A stretch of DNA of 64,000 nt, taken from Mastigamoeba balamuthi. Taxonomy: Eukaryota; Evosea; Mastigamoebida; Mastigamoebidae. The notes under the pieces are model-generated. The model worked only from the letters and a program-made list of their open reading frames with translations, was not told the origin of the DNA and searched no databases. The stretch lies in the NCBI GenBank assembly GCA_902651635.1, contig CACRSC010000043.1:82608-146607 (forward strand), read 5' to 3'. The position numbers were made by a program, and so were the translations under genes. Below are positions 1 to 11,329 of this stretch, piece after piece. Every line of letters starts with the position of its first letter. The first letter of the stretch is position 1.

Positions 1-2364
1 GCCGGGTACATGCGGCGGAACGCCTCTGTGGGCCTCTCTCGAAGCAGCTCCAACAGCGCTTTCCGCGTATCGGAGTGATGCAGGGCAGCAAGTGCGTCGA
101 CCACCTCTACGAGGCTGGCCACGTCACCACTCTCTCGGTACAGCGATACCAGCTTGTTGCGAAAAGGTTCGTTTCCATCGGCGACGAGCAGACGATCACT
201 GACTCGGACGAGAGCCTTTACAGACCGGCTAACTCCAAGGCACAACGAAACCACGAAATCCAGATCGGCGGGCGGCAGCGAGCGTACAGCCTCCACATCG
301 ATGAGGCTGAGAACCTTCAGTAGTGTCGAGTCTGAGGGGAGTTCCCCTCCCGAGGCCAAAGAGCGTCTGACTTCGGCAATCAGCCTGCTCGGGGGAAAGC
401 ACTCGTTCCTTCGCACACAGGCCAGCCAGTCGAAATTCGCCCTACATGAAGCGGCGACCAGAACGCTGAGGCCCACTTGCATGAACTGTTGTAGCGGGTG
501 AAACTGGCTGGCTTTGAAGGTGGAGAGGGATCCACTCAGCGTTCGGAGGCACAGGAAGGTATCGAGAGGGCAGCAGATCGAAACAGCTTTGGGGTTACTG
601 CAGCCGACAAGCGAGATGAATGCGGCACAGTGCCAGGGCTTGCGCTGGTCGATCTCCGGGAAGCTCCTCTGGACAGCTTCGTCGCTTTCTGCGAGCTTTG
701 TTTGGCACTGCTGGAGGAGGCATCCCAGAATCGAGCAGTTTTCGGTGGACCCGATGGCGAACTGGAAATACGACTGGAACTGGTCTGCCCACTTCGTTTC
801 CCTGAAGAACGTGAAGTGGTATGGGGCTGCGATCGGCAGCACCACAGATGAAGACCCTGTTTTCTCGTAGCGGTGGGCATCGTTTCTTACGAGAAGGTGG
901 TACTCGGCAGTCTCCTGGGCCTCTCTCGCGAAGAAGTGCAGGCTCTTCGACCGCCAGACGGTGGGCGACATCTTCTCCATCTCCTCCTGGTCAATGTGGT
1001 GAGTTCGTTTGGCATCAGCGGAAGACAGACCTGAGGGATGCAGCTGCTTCCCATCTCCAGTGCGCTGCCGATCAGCAGCACAGAGGACGAGCCAGCTGAT
1101 AGCTGGACGAAAAGCTGTGTGCCCTGCGCTGGCGAGTCCGCGAGTGGAGACCGACAGTGGCGAAGGCAGTCGCAAACTGACTCGGCTCTCCTGTAGTCGT
1201 ACTCGATCCTCTTCGCGTTCTGCATGGCCTTCTCCAGCATCCGGAGCATCCGGACGGCCATCTGGGGGAATCGCGCTGCCCACTGCGCTGTCCCCGCACT
1301 CAGACCGCCAAGAACAACCGCCAGGGACACAACCGAGTTGGAGGCCACACGGTTGGAGTCCAGGGCAACTCTCGCCAGCGCGGTGACGGCAGCCACTTCG
1401 TTGACGTTCCACCCAGAGGTCTGTTGTTCGAGGTCTCTGGTCTCCTCCGACGCCTTGTGCAAACTCCCTGCGGCAGTCGACAGCACTGCGTGCAGGGCCA
1501 GAGCTGCGAACTGCGTTGTTTCGCAGGCACCCCCGTCGCTGAGCGACGTCGGCCCCTTGACGAACACCCAATCGAGGCTCGGGTCGACAGGCTGCCATTC
1601 CGAGTCGGCGCCGTTGAAGCTGACGCGGTACTCTGTCGGGTCCCGGACGCTGACAGTGGCTTCGAAGACGCTGGTCCCGAAGACCGTCAGGACGCCACCC
1701 AGCGCGGCTGCTCTCTCCCCCGTGGTCTCCACGATGTGCCCGGCCCCCGCGGGCGGCATGGCACACGAGATGAAGGTCACCCTGCGCTTGGGCAACGGCA
1801 TGATCACGCTGAGCACAGCGCTTAACTGCGAGCATCGGTGAGGTGCTGTGATCCTCGAGGGCGACGGCGCACGAATCCGCCCGAGTGGCCTTCGGGTTTC
1901 TCGGAGGTCGTCGCTCCTGCCTCCAGCCTGCTGGCAGGGTCCTCTGGGGTGGGCGGAGGGTCCATGCTCGGGGGCTGGTCTACCGCGTTGGTGAGCGTCT
2001 CGAGGTCGCTGCCCTCGCCCACTGCCCTCTGGCTCTGCTGGTCGCCAGAGTCCACTTGCGGCGAGACCTCGGCGCTGTCCTGGGGAGGAGCGTGTCCCTG
2101 CTCTGCGCTGGCGGTGCTGTCGGCGGTGCACGGGGATGGCGGCTCTCTCGAGAGCACAGCAGCCGCGGTGCGGCACAGGGGGCACATTGCCGGCTGCCCT
2201 GCAGAGGCGGAGGCCAGATCCCCAGAGTACTCGCCGCAGAGCTCGCAAGGCAGGAGCAGCTGGTGGCGCCTCTTCTTGTGCAGAACGCCGCTGCACTCGC
2301 GGCACAGCAGGCCGCACTCGGCGCACAGCACCTCCGCTCTGGATTCGTCGCAGTTGGTGCACAT
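1..2364 (-). CDS. B-box zinc-finger protein, 3' part off the window
   Basis: The N terminus is a B-box zinc finger: CTNC, CAEC, CREC and a final His pair within the first 35 residues, followed by a second CELC/CPLC pair and a Pro/Ser/Glu-rich linker. An intron beginning GTGCGC (about 1823-1872) joins GGF to LSAVLSVIMPLPK. The next exon (about 1010-1822) has no family I recognise and becomes alpha-helical. After a probable short intron near 965-1010 the frame stays open to base 1, so the C terminus lies outside. I chose the ATG at 2364, just before the first zinc ligand; an upstream ATG at 2423 in another frame could add a leader exon. B-box proteins are usually ubiquitin-ligase or scaffold components. 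No RING is visible upstream, so the function is not assigned. The finger is clear; the exon joins are moderately sure. Confidence 0.7.
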
Positions 2365-2450
2365 TGCGTCCTTGCTCTGCTCCACGACCACTGGTGGCAC
2401 GTGTAAGTGATCGGGACAGCCATGAAAACATCAAGTTCAATTCAATTAAT

Positions 2451-2849
2451 TCAATTCCCATATCCACTTAGCCCTTTCATCCCCGTTGACGCACAGTGTG
2501 GCCGCTGCTGTGAGGACCCCGCCGAGTGCAGGTAGACGTAGCAGCCCCGGCACAGGCACGCACCGCCGCACCCACCGCACGCCGGCACGCGGCCCCGGGC
2601 GCCGCACCTCTGGCACGCGTCCGCGTGGAAGAGGTCGCAGCGCCCGTCGTCCCCCGACGACGACGACGACGACGGCGGCTGCCCAGGCGGTGTGGGCACG
2701 GCAGAGGCGGGCTGCGCGTGGCCGGCGCCGAAGAAGCAGCTGGCGCACTGGCGGCGCGCGGGACACCCAGAGGTCTCGGGGCACGAGTAGAGGGAGGCGC
2801 TCTCGCGACCGCAGGCGCTGCAGCGCCCGCTGTCGCTCGTTTCGTACAT
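2451..2849 (-). CDS. cysteine-rich hypothetical protein
   Basis: A single-exon frame of 132 residues starts at an ATG and contains many cysteines in CxxC-type pairs (CSAC, CASC, CQRC, CGGC, CRGC), split by a Ser run encoded by a TCG-type repeat. The spacing suggests two zinc-binding modules, but I recognise no known family. It lies just upstream of the B-box gene on the same strand, with the stop about 90 bases before the B-box start, so the two Cys-rich proteins are neighbours but need not be related. Just past the stop, at 2438-2465, is an AATTCAATT-rich stretch that may be part of the B-box gene promoter. Confidence 0.5.
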   Translation of the reverse strand: MYETSDSGRCSACGRESASLYSCPETSGCPARRQCASCFFGAGHAQPASAVPTPPGQPPSSSSSSGDDGRCDLFHADACQRCGARGRVPACGGCGGACLCRGCYVYLHSAGSSQQRPHCASTGMKGLSGYGN

Positions 2850-3484
2850 TGGGTTTGTTTGCTCGACTGGTGTTGTAGGTCTGTGACAGAGGGCGTTGAC
2901 GGGACCGGTTCCGGAAATGTCCCGTGGAGACCCATCGGGTCTCCTCGCTGAAATTATGTGAGACGAGAAAGGGTTGAACGGAGCTCACGGTTACAGAGCA
3001 GACCAGATGACCGGGCAGACGCGGCTGATTGATAGATGGCAACGGGCGAATTGCATTCCGTGCTATTTTATTTTCCGATTGTTATTTCGATTGAAACTCA
3101 GATTGATCAACTCGTTCCCTCTGACAAGCAGACTCTACCGAGACATGCCTGAGTTCGGAGACTGCTGAGCCAGAGCTACCTGATAGCTTATTCCGCCATA
3201 TTGTTTGTTTTGCTACATTTGTCCCAGGACTTTGGGAGCCGATTTCGAGACTGAGTGACAATGGTGCACTTGGTCCAATTTCAAGACTGATGGTCCTCCC
3301 ACCCGCGCCTACAACCTCTCTCCGGGAACCTTAGCAGGGGCGGATGCTGTTATTCTCCGCTCACCGGAGTTGGACATGCAGTATCTCAGGGAAAACTTTC
3401 TGCGGAAATCGTCCTGTGCGGCTGCCTAAGTTCACAAAACCCCTTCTGTGTGCCGGGGTGCGGGGTGGCTGTTGTACTAGTACG
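2850..3484. other. intergenic, divergent promoter region
   Basis: This stretch separates the minus-strand Cys-rich gene from the plus-strand membrane-protein gene. It is less GC-rich than the flanking genes, with an AT-rich core around 3050-3120. I see no coding frame with family support, no RNA gene and no repeat. It probably holds both promoters. Confidence 0.4.
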
Positions 3485-4096
3485 ATGCTCTCGTGCGGCG
3501 CTCTGCCGGGCGGCGACTTCGGCGCCACGGCGTCGCGCCGTCGCAGCGGCTCGGTTGCCTGTTCTGTTGTATTCTTCGTCGTCTCGGCCTGCGTCGTCGC
3601 TGCTGCGCTTGCGGTTCTCCCCGATCCTGTCTCCGTGCCCGCGGCCTCCGCATACCTCTCGGCCGCGTTCCTAGCCATCGAGTGGCTGCTGCGATCGCGG
3701 GTCACGGAGACCGTCGTGGTGACCAAGGGTGGCGCCGGGGCTGCTGCTGCCGCTCGTGGCCGCCGCGCAGGTGTTATGGAGCTTCCCAGCGAGCGTGTGA
3801 CGGGCCTCAGCCTCTTTGAGGGCCGCAGGCCCGACGGCACGCCGGTGCTGATGGTGGCGCTGGTCATGGACGACCGAGACCTCCCTGTTGTACTCTTCGA
3901 GGTCCGCCTGTCCCCCCCCCTCCTGATCGCTCTCGGGGGCGGGATTGCGATTTCCATCAGGGCTTCCGTCTTTCTGAACTGGCCCTGCTCCTGTGCTCAC
4001 ACCCACCGTCCCCGCCCCCTCCAGAAATTCAGCGTGGCGCCCGACGACGCCATGAACCTCTACAACGGCCTGCTGCAGTATCTGTTGTACGAGTAG
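3485..4096 (+). CDS. small two-segment membrane protein, possibly PIG-H-like
   Basis: From the ATG at 3485 the protein has two adjacent hydrophobic segments (about residues 23-40 and 46-62), then a compact domain with VTETVVVTKG, RVTGLSLFEG, VLMVALVMDD and LPVVLFE, ending in APDDAMNLYNGLLQYLLYE. A 123-base segment at 3902-4024, beginning GTCCGC and ending CCAG, looks like an intron. Its length is a multiple of three and it has no stop, so retention would add 41 residues. A membrane hairpin followed by a short beta domain resembles the PIG-H subunit of the GPI-GlcNAc transferase, or other ER accessory proteins, but the match is weak and I leave the name open. Confidence 0.55.
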   Translation: MLSCGALPGGDFGATASRRRSGSVACSVVFFVVSACVVAAALAVLPDPVSVPAASAYLSAAFLAIEWLLRSRVTETVVVTKGGAGAAAAARGRRAGVMELPSERVTGLSLFEGRRPDGTPVLMVALVMDDRDLPVVLFEVRLSPPLLIALGGGIAISIRASVFLNWPCSCAHTHRPRPLQKFSVAPDDAMNLYNGLLQYLLYE

Positions 4097-4488
4097 TCGA
4101 CGGCGAGGAGCACCCCCATAACTTTTCCCGCATGTGGGGGAATACCGTTGTTACTGCCCGCTAGTCAAATAACTCGAAATATATCACGTGATCCCGATCC
4201 CGCCTCCGCGCGGCATCGGCGGCCACTAGCCCACCCATGCCCTATGCAGCACCAGCCCTTTTCGCCAAATTCGCCGCACACCTTCTGACAGACAACGCTC
4301 CCGCATAATATGCCCGTTGGGGACAAAGGTCCAAAAGGCCTCCCAATCCTCCCGTTGGCGCATTTGCACTCGGCTAGGCCGCGCGCCACTCCAAGATCCG
4401 CGAATGCACCGCCGGCTGTCATGGCCGAGATTGTCCTATCAATAAATATCTCTGATATTTTCGTCGGGTCCTCTCTTCCCGGGATCGC
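4097..4488. promoter_or_regulatory. intergenic/promoter region of ZFC3H1
   Basis: No coding frame is convincing here. About 45 bases before the ATG at 4489 lies AAATATCTCTGATATTTT (near 4444-4462), a palindromic A/T island followed by CGTCGGG. Similar GATAT palindromes recur upstream of many genes in this window, so I take this as a promoter element rather than chance. Confidence 0.45.
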
Positions 4489-7400
4489 ATGCAGCCGCGC
4501 GCCGCGCAGACAGCGATGGGAGGGCAGTCGCGGCCCGCGCGTCGCTCGGCGAGCCCCGCGGCAGCAGCGCCCACGCGCCGCTCCCCGGCCCTCCTGCGGC
4601 AGTCGGTGCCGGCACGCGCCTCCTCTGCCCCGCCGCCGCGCACACGCCTGCTGTCCAACGCCCCCGTCTCATGGGTCTTCTCGTTTGCCGATCTCGAGGC
4701 CCCGAGGCAGACCCCAGCGCAGGCCCCCAAGGTCGTCCCCGCGCCCCGGGAGCCTGCGAAGAAGAAGCAGAGGCTGCAGGTGCTTCTCCCCAGGGGGGCC
4801 CCCCCAGGGCGTCAACGTCGGTGACACTGCGTGACGTGTGATGTGACGTTGGCACTGGCGTGGACTCCCGGCTGATCCGCTGCGGGTCGTCTTTGCCCAG
4901 AATTCGTCGGATGATGTCAGGCAGGAGCTCGCGAGCGCCGTGTCGCAGCTGGAGCAGGCCAGGCAGCAGAAGCAGCAAGGCGAGGCCTCTCTCAAGGCCA
5001 TCTCGGACACCTTCCTCTCAGCCGTACGTCCCCACGGAGCGCCTTTATGACGTCACCGCCGGTGTGATGACAGCGCACTGACGTGCCGCTGGCGCGAAAC
5101 CGACAGAAATTGGAAGAGGAGAGGGCGCAGGCGGCCGTGAGGGATCTTGAGAAGAGGTTGGAGGAGGCCCGCGCCGCGCACCAGTCGCGCGTCCAGGCCT
5201 CCTCCGAGATCGCGCGGGCCCGCGACCAGCAGGCCGAGCTTTCCAGGGCCATCGCGCAGCGCTGCGACGAGCTTGGCAAGCGCGTAACGGAGCTGAACGC
5301 CCGCTTTGACTCCGCCATGGCCGCTGCCAAGGCCCGGGCCCAGGCTGCCCAGAGCGCCGCTGCCCCTGCTGCCAGCGAGATTGTCTCGCCGATCCCGCAC
5401 AGGGAGGCGGCGCCTCCCACGTCTCCTGCGCCCCTGGACGAGGAGGTCCTGCTGGGGGCGGACGCGATGCACGTTCATTCGGAGTCCCGCGTTCTGGACG
5501 CTGTCATACCCGCGATCGCGCCGTCCTGCGTGGTCTCGCTGCACGTGCCGCCCGAGTCGCACCACCTCGCGGCCCTCGACGACTCTGGCGGTTCTGGCGA
5601 TGACGTGCTGACCGGGCTGCAGCTCCCGCGCTTGGGAGAGCCCGACGCGGTGCCGTACACCGCCAGGATCCGCGCAGAGCGCACGACGGGGAGGCTCCCG
5701 GCCCGTGTGCTGGCGTCGCAGACGTACAGCAACCGAGTGGACCCCGTGGCGACGCTCTGCAGGTTCGATCTGCACGGGAAGTGCAACGACGACGAGTGCC
5801 CGTGGCTGCACGTTTCCGACGTCCGCATGGCCCCAGCCGACGTGCTGCGCGACATCGCGTCGCGCGCGCCCGGCGTCCTCAGCAGAGCCGAGGTCGAGCG
5901 GTACGTTGGAGCGCTGCGCACGATGCGGCTCGAGGACGTGGTCGGCAGCATGACGGCGGCCATGAGGGACAGGGGAGTGCCGCCGTACGCGTCGCTTGTG
6001 CCGCGCAGCGTGGCCAGGAACAGGAGGCCGCTGCCGCCGCGGCCCCTGAGGGCGCGCGCCAGGAGGGCAGCGAGCGACGCCCCCGCGGCGGGGGAGGAGG
6101 TGGAGGAGGACGTAGTGGAGGATACGGAGGAGCAGAGGTACTGCAAGGGAGATGATGAGGAGCCCACTTCGCTCGACACGGACACGTCGGGGACAGGCGT
6201 CGAGAGGGCCCTGAAGATGCTCGAGCGCGGCACAGACGCCAGCTCGGCGGACAAGAGGGACGCGGCCCTCAACGCCCTGGCCCGCGCCCTCGAGGAGGCG
6301 CCGACGGACCCGGACCTCTGGCGTCTGCACCTGCGCCTCTACTCGCAGCGCTTCGGGAACACGTCGCCAGACGACGTGAAGCAGGCGTTCGAGGAGGCCG
6401 TCTCTCGGTGCCCCGCGCCCTGCGTATGGCTCGAGTGCGTCGCCGGTTGCGTTGCAGAGTGCTCGCTGACAGCCTGGTCACCCCGCAGATATGCCGAGTG
6501 GTGCAAGGGAGACACGAGCGCCAAGGTGGCCGTCTGCAACCGCGCGGTGGGATCGTTGCTGGAGCAGCACATGGCCGAGAGCGACGGCGACTCGTTCTCG
6601 CCCGCGTCCCGCGAGAGGGCGTACGCGCTTGTGGAAATCATACTCGAGCACGCGCGCATGCTGGCCTCGATGGGACTTGCCAACGAGTCAATGGCCGTGC
6701 TGCTGGCGTACACCGAGGACTGGGCCGACTCGCTGCCCCCGCTGGCGTACTGCGCCCTCACGCTGGCGTACGTCTACGCGCTGCGGCACAGAAGGCTCCC
6801 GACGACTCCCGCGATGTGCGCGATGTTCGGCCCCAAGGGCTCGCGGTTCTGGCAGATGGCCATCGACTGGCGCAGCTACAGCGTGTCGGACGGTGTCTCT
6901 CTGCACTACGAGATGCCCAAGACCGGGACAGACGAGCTGCTCGCCAAGTCGCGCGAACATCTGCTGGCGGCTGCCGAGATGCTAGCGTCCACCGGGGCCT
7001 CGTGCGAGTCTCTGATGCTGATCATCAACTGCGCGCTTCTGTACACTCACGTGGGGCTCGACGACGAGGCTGCGGCGCTGTGTCACAAGCACCTGGCTTC
7101 GCACCCCGAGTCGTGGCAGATGCGCGTCCTACACGCCGCGCTATGCGTCGCTGGGCCGTGCCCGTGCCCCGTGCCCCCGCTGAACGCGGGAGACAGCGGG
7201 TACTTTGCGCTGCGAGTGTTCGAAGCGCACGAGCACGTCCGCCACGAGAGGTGGGATGCCGCCGCCGACGTCCTCTCGGCGGCCGTGGCGCCCCTCGTGG
7301 CACCGGAGACCGCTGCTGCGCCGCTCGTTGTGTACCAGGTGCTGCTGGGGTGCGCCAGCCCCAAAACAGCGAGCACGGTCCACCTCGCGCCAGAGGTCTC

Positions 7401-8433
7401 GGCCGGGGCGTTCTCGGGCGACGTGCACTGCTGGATGGCTTACGCGCTCTGTGCGTCTCTGCGCAAGGAGCCCGCGGCTGTCGTCGAGGACGTGAGGGCT
7501 GTGCACCAGCAGGCGTCCTGCGCGCTGTCCGATGTGCAGGACAAGGAGGCCGTGTGGCTGCAGTGCGCACTGTTGGTCCTGCACAGGTGGCCCGCGTCGA
7601 CGGGGGCCCTGTTCGACGCCGCCCTGCTCTGCGTCCCGGCTGCCGTGCCGGTCCCGATACAGTGCTACCACGAGCGTGTGCATCCGCCGTACCTAAAGGT
7701 GCGCGCGGCTTCCCTCTCGCGCTTGCTCGCTGACCGCGTGCTCCAGGACTACCAGTTCAGCAACGTTCTGGCAATGGCGCACCTGACGGTGCTGCCCGTT
7801 TGGAAGCACAGCGCGTTCCTGTTCCACTGTGTCACAGAGAGGCAGCCCTCCAACACGGACCTCGCCACTCTGTGCACCACTTACGCACCCGGCACCCCCC
7901 CGCTTCGCCGCATTGACGCTACGCCTCTCTGTTACCGTGGGATTGTGTGTTCTGCAGGGGCGCCAAGTGGGAGGCCAAGTGCCACAGGAGCCCGATGAGG
8001 GCGCTGGTGTTGTGCAGGGCGCCCCTGGAGGCGCCCTTCGCGCCGCCAGACGCGTGGGCGGGGGCCGCCGCCGCAGCTGTGGAAGCCGGGGACCTGATGC
8101 TGGCGCGCAACTTCTTCGAGAGGGCTGTGTTGGTCTGAGTTGCCTCTCGCGCTTTGCTACGTCATTAACCCGCCCACGGTTTTATTGCGCGTTGTTTTTC
8201 TCGCTCCCCTCTTCCCCCCTACGCAGAAGTATCCCCTCTGTGCTGCGCTCTGGTCACTGTTCTTTGACTTTGAAGCAGAGTACGGGAGCAAGGAGCGAGT
8301 CGACTGGATTGTATCTACGACCAATGCCAAGGTAAGTGATCCCCGTGCTGCGGCACAGACTCAAAGCCTTGCGTCCCTCCCCTTCCCCCAGGGGCTGGCG
8401 CTGGCGCGCGGAGGGCGCGGGACGACGGGGTAG
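4489..8433 (+). CDS. ZFC3H1: ZFC3H1/Red1-type zinc-finger protein (PAXT/MTREC core factor)
   Basis: ZFC3H1 (Red1 in fission yeast) is a nuclear scaffold linking the MTR4 helicase to the RNA exosome for polyadenylated RNA decay. The diagnostic part is the compact zinc finger CRFDLHGKCNDDECPWLH at about 5761-5814, which fits the Pfam zf-C3H1 class. Before it are a basic N terminus and a long coiled coil (DVRQELASAVSQLEQARQQ onward); after it an acidic stretch and roughly 600 residues of helical HAT/TPR-like repeats ending FDFEAEYGSKERVDWIV. Introns: 4780-4900, 5024-5106, about 7872-7957, about 8136-8226 and about 8332-8391. The middle exon is a single open stretch of about 2.7 kb. A poly(A) signal AATAAA lies at 8559. 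It is over 1,100 residues, shorter than the human protein. The name is sure at domain level. Confidence 0.85.
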
Positions 8434-8707
8434 TTGACTCGTGGTCCTTGCTCCTGTGCTCTGGGGGTATGTACCTCCCTAGCACCACACAACGCACACG
8501 CAGCGCTACCCCTCCATCCTAACAGCAGAGTCGCGGGTGTCTGAGACCTGCCGAGTCGAATAAAGAAACTCGTGGTTCGTTTCACTCTGTGTTTTTGTCG
8601 CCTACTGTTGTGGCCGTGACTGGGGTGGTCGCTGAGTGCGCTGAGTGGTGACGCAATTGCGGAGAGAGATATTTTCCGTTCAGATTTTCATCTGTGTTGT
8701 GGGGGCC

Positions 8708-11267
8708 ATGCAGCAGGACAGCGCCAGCGCGGCCGAGGCGCCTGCGGTGCCCATGCCAGACCGCATCCGCGCGCAGGTCGAGTACTACCTCAGCGACGTC
8801 AACCTCCCCTCGGACGCCTTCCTGCGCAAGCAGCTCTCCCCCGACGGCTGTTGCGCATCCTCTCCCTGCTCTCCCTTCTTCCACTCCCTCCCGCTCTCTG
8901 TGCCCCCTGCCACCCCCGCAGATATCCAGATACTCAGTTCGCGATTCCACAAATCTCCTGGAATATCCCAGACGTCGACCTGAAGCTGATATGCAAGTTC
9001 AAGAAGATGAAGGAGATGGGCGCCACGTCGCCCGAGGTCGTCGCCGCGGCTGTCAGGGCCAGCGAGAAGCTGGAGGTGAGCGCGGACGGCGCCCGCGTGC
9101 GCAGGGCCGGCGGCGCGTCCGAGCTGCCCGACGTCTCCAGCAGGGTCGTGTTCGTGACACCGCTGCCCGGGGGCCAGACGGCCGAGACCATCGCAGCCTC
9201 GCTGGGCCGCGCGGGCAAGATCGCCCGCTGCCACGTGCCGAACAACATCGGCAAGGGCGGGAAGAAGGTGCGAGTGAAATCAGTTGATTTCTTCTCTCTC
9301 CCAGTGAGCATTCCGAGAATATTCCCGGAGCAATTCTAGAATTTGGACTTAGCGGCACTGCGTGCAGAACTACTGCGTGGTCCAGTTCGAGGACGAGGAG
9401 GGGGCCAAGGTCGCCCTGGAGCAGATCCCCGCCGCGACCGGCCTGCACCTGCTCACCAAGTGCGCCGCGCGCCCTCGTTGCGGGGGGGGGGGGTCGTTCC
9501 CGCGCGCTGACCCTGGGGGAGAATCAATTGAACAGGGCGCAGTGGGACGAGCGCAAGGCCGCGTCGAAGGAGCGCAAGAAGGCGCTGGCGCTGGCTGCGG
9601 CGGCTGCGGCTGCGTCGCCCAGCGGCAAGGCGAGGGCCAGGCCCCAGGTGGCCGAGGGCACGGTGGCGCTCGTGGGCCCCGTGCCCGTGTCGGTGCGCAA
9701 GTCGGACGTGCGCGGCGCGCTGGAGCCCCACGCGGCGGTGGCGTACGTGGACCTCACGCGGCTGCGGCCCTCGCGGCACCTGGCGCAGCAGCAGGACCTC
9801 GACAAGGAGCGCATCCTCGTGGACGCGCACGTGCGGTTCGCCACGCGCGAGGGCGCCGTCGCTGCGGTGGCCGCGGCTGCAGAGGGCGCCGTCAGCGTGC
9901 TGGGCAGGCGCGTGGGCGTGACGGTCGTCGTCGGCGACGAGCAGAAGGCCTACGAGGGGGTCGTCAGCGCCGAGGCCGACAAGGCGCCCGCGGCGAGGCG
10001 CGCGTCTGCGCTGCGCAGGAACGAGGCCAAGAGGCTCGCCAAGGAGCAGAGCAAGACAGCGGCCAAGGCGCAGGAGGCGCAGCAGCAGCAGCAGCAGCAG
10101 CAGGAAGCGCAACAGCAGCCACTGCAGCCGCAGAGGCAGGCCGTCGACGAGGACGACGACATGGGAGAGCCTGTGACAGAGCCCCAGGTCGCCGCGGCAG
10201 AGGGACAGAAGGCCGAGACGGCGACGGCATCGAAGAAGAGGGAGCGCGAGGAGTCCGAGGAGGCCGCTGGGGACGCTGCTGCTCCTGCTGCTCCTGCTGC
10301 TGCCGCCGCCGCTGAGGCCAAGGAGCAGGAGCAGCCCAAGAAGAAGGCCAAGACGCAGCAAAAGACCAAGGCCAAGGGCGCCAAGGCAAAGGCAGCCGCT
10401 CCTTCTGCTGCTGCTGAAAGCAAGCCCAAGGCACAGGCACAGCCCAAGAAGAAGCAGCAGGCCAAGGGTAAGTCCCAGCAGAAGCCCAAGGAGCAGCAGC
10501 AGAAGAAGGACGAGGAGGCCAAGCCTGCGCCTCAGCCAGCCGCTGAGCAGCAAGAGGAGCAGAAGGACGGGGAGGCTAAGCCTGCGCAGGAGCCTGTGCA
10601 GGAGAAGCCCGAGCAGAAGCAGAAGGACGAGGAGGCGGAGCCTGCCAAGGAGGCCAAGGAGCCCCAGCAGCGTGGCAAGAGAGCGGCCAGGCAGCAGAAC
10701 AAGCCCAAGGGGAAGCAGGGCAAGCAGCAGCCAGAGGGCGCGGACAAGGAGGAGGCGCACGAGGAGCAGCAGCAGCACCAGGACGCGGCGGAGAGCAAGC
10801 CGCAGGAGGTGCAGCAGGAGGATGACGCCCCTGCCAAGAGGAAGGGGCGCCCTGGGCGCCCTGCCAGGCGCGCTGCGGCAGCTGCGGGCAGCAAGCAGCA
10901 GCAGCAGCAGCAGCAGGATGACACGCCCGCGGCGAAGAAGGGGTGTGCTGCACCAGCCACCGACAGCAAGCCCCAGGGCGATGAGCAGCAGGAGCAGGAC
11001 GACGCGCCTGCCGCGCCTGCCAAGAAGAAGGGGCGCGCGGGGAAGCGCGCTGCAGCGTCTGCGGAAACCGAGGAGCAGCAGGAGGCTGACGCCCCAGCGA
11101 AGAGGGGGCGCGCTGCAGCTGCAGCACAGGCGCCGGCTGAGGAGGAGCAGCAGCCAAAGGGCGACGACGCCGCGCCGGCAAAGAAGAAGGGGCGTGCGGT
11201 GAAGCGGGCTGCAGCGCCTGCACAGGAGGGCGTGGAGCGAAAGGCGAAGAAGCCCCGTAAGAAGTAG
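8708..11267 (+). CDS. La-family RNA-binding protein with long Lys/Gln/Ala tail
   Basis: The N terminus is a La motif: RIRAQVEYYLSDVNLPSDAFLRKQLSPDGYVDLKL, where the YVDL junction appears once intron 8850-8971 is removed. An RRM1-like domain follows (RVVFVTPLPGG ... NYCVVQFEDEEGAKVAL), interrupted by introns 9268-9367 and about 9460-9535, the last containing a run of 12 G. The next exon has an RRM2/xRRM-like segment (GTVALVGPVPVSVRKSDVRGAL) and then about 390 residues of Lys/Glu/Gln/Ala low complexity with a polyglutamine run (10081-10102) and several AT-hook-like GRPGRP or KKGRA patches. La proteins bind the 3' UUU-OH of new RNA polymerase III transcripts. This could be genuine La or a LARP7-like relative. 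The downstream gene is convergent, about 60 bases away. Confidence 0.85.
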
Positions 11268-11329
11268 GGGGGAAATACACTGTGGTCTCTGCGTTCCCAG
11301 GTGGGGCGGTGGCTGCTGTGCTGTCTGTG

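Noticed and set aside
887-2467. A 526-codon open frame on the minus strand
   Set aside because: It fuses the antisense-shifted part of the B-box exon with the true second exon; only the part below about 1822 is coding, and the B-box frame is the neighbour frame.
5053-6330. A 425-codon Arg-rich frame antisense to ZFC3H1
   Set aside because: A GC-bias shadow; composition is Arg/Pro/Gly without domains.
6433-6488. Apparent intron in ZFC3H1 starting GTATGG and ending CCGCAG
   Set aside because: No donor in the required codon phase; the frame is open throughout, so I kept it as coding.
9453-10778. A 441-codon Leu-rich frame antisense to the La gene
   Set aside because: It is the mirror of CAG/AAG-rich codons of the La tail (CTG/CTT read back). 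No start context, splice logic or family.
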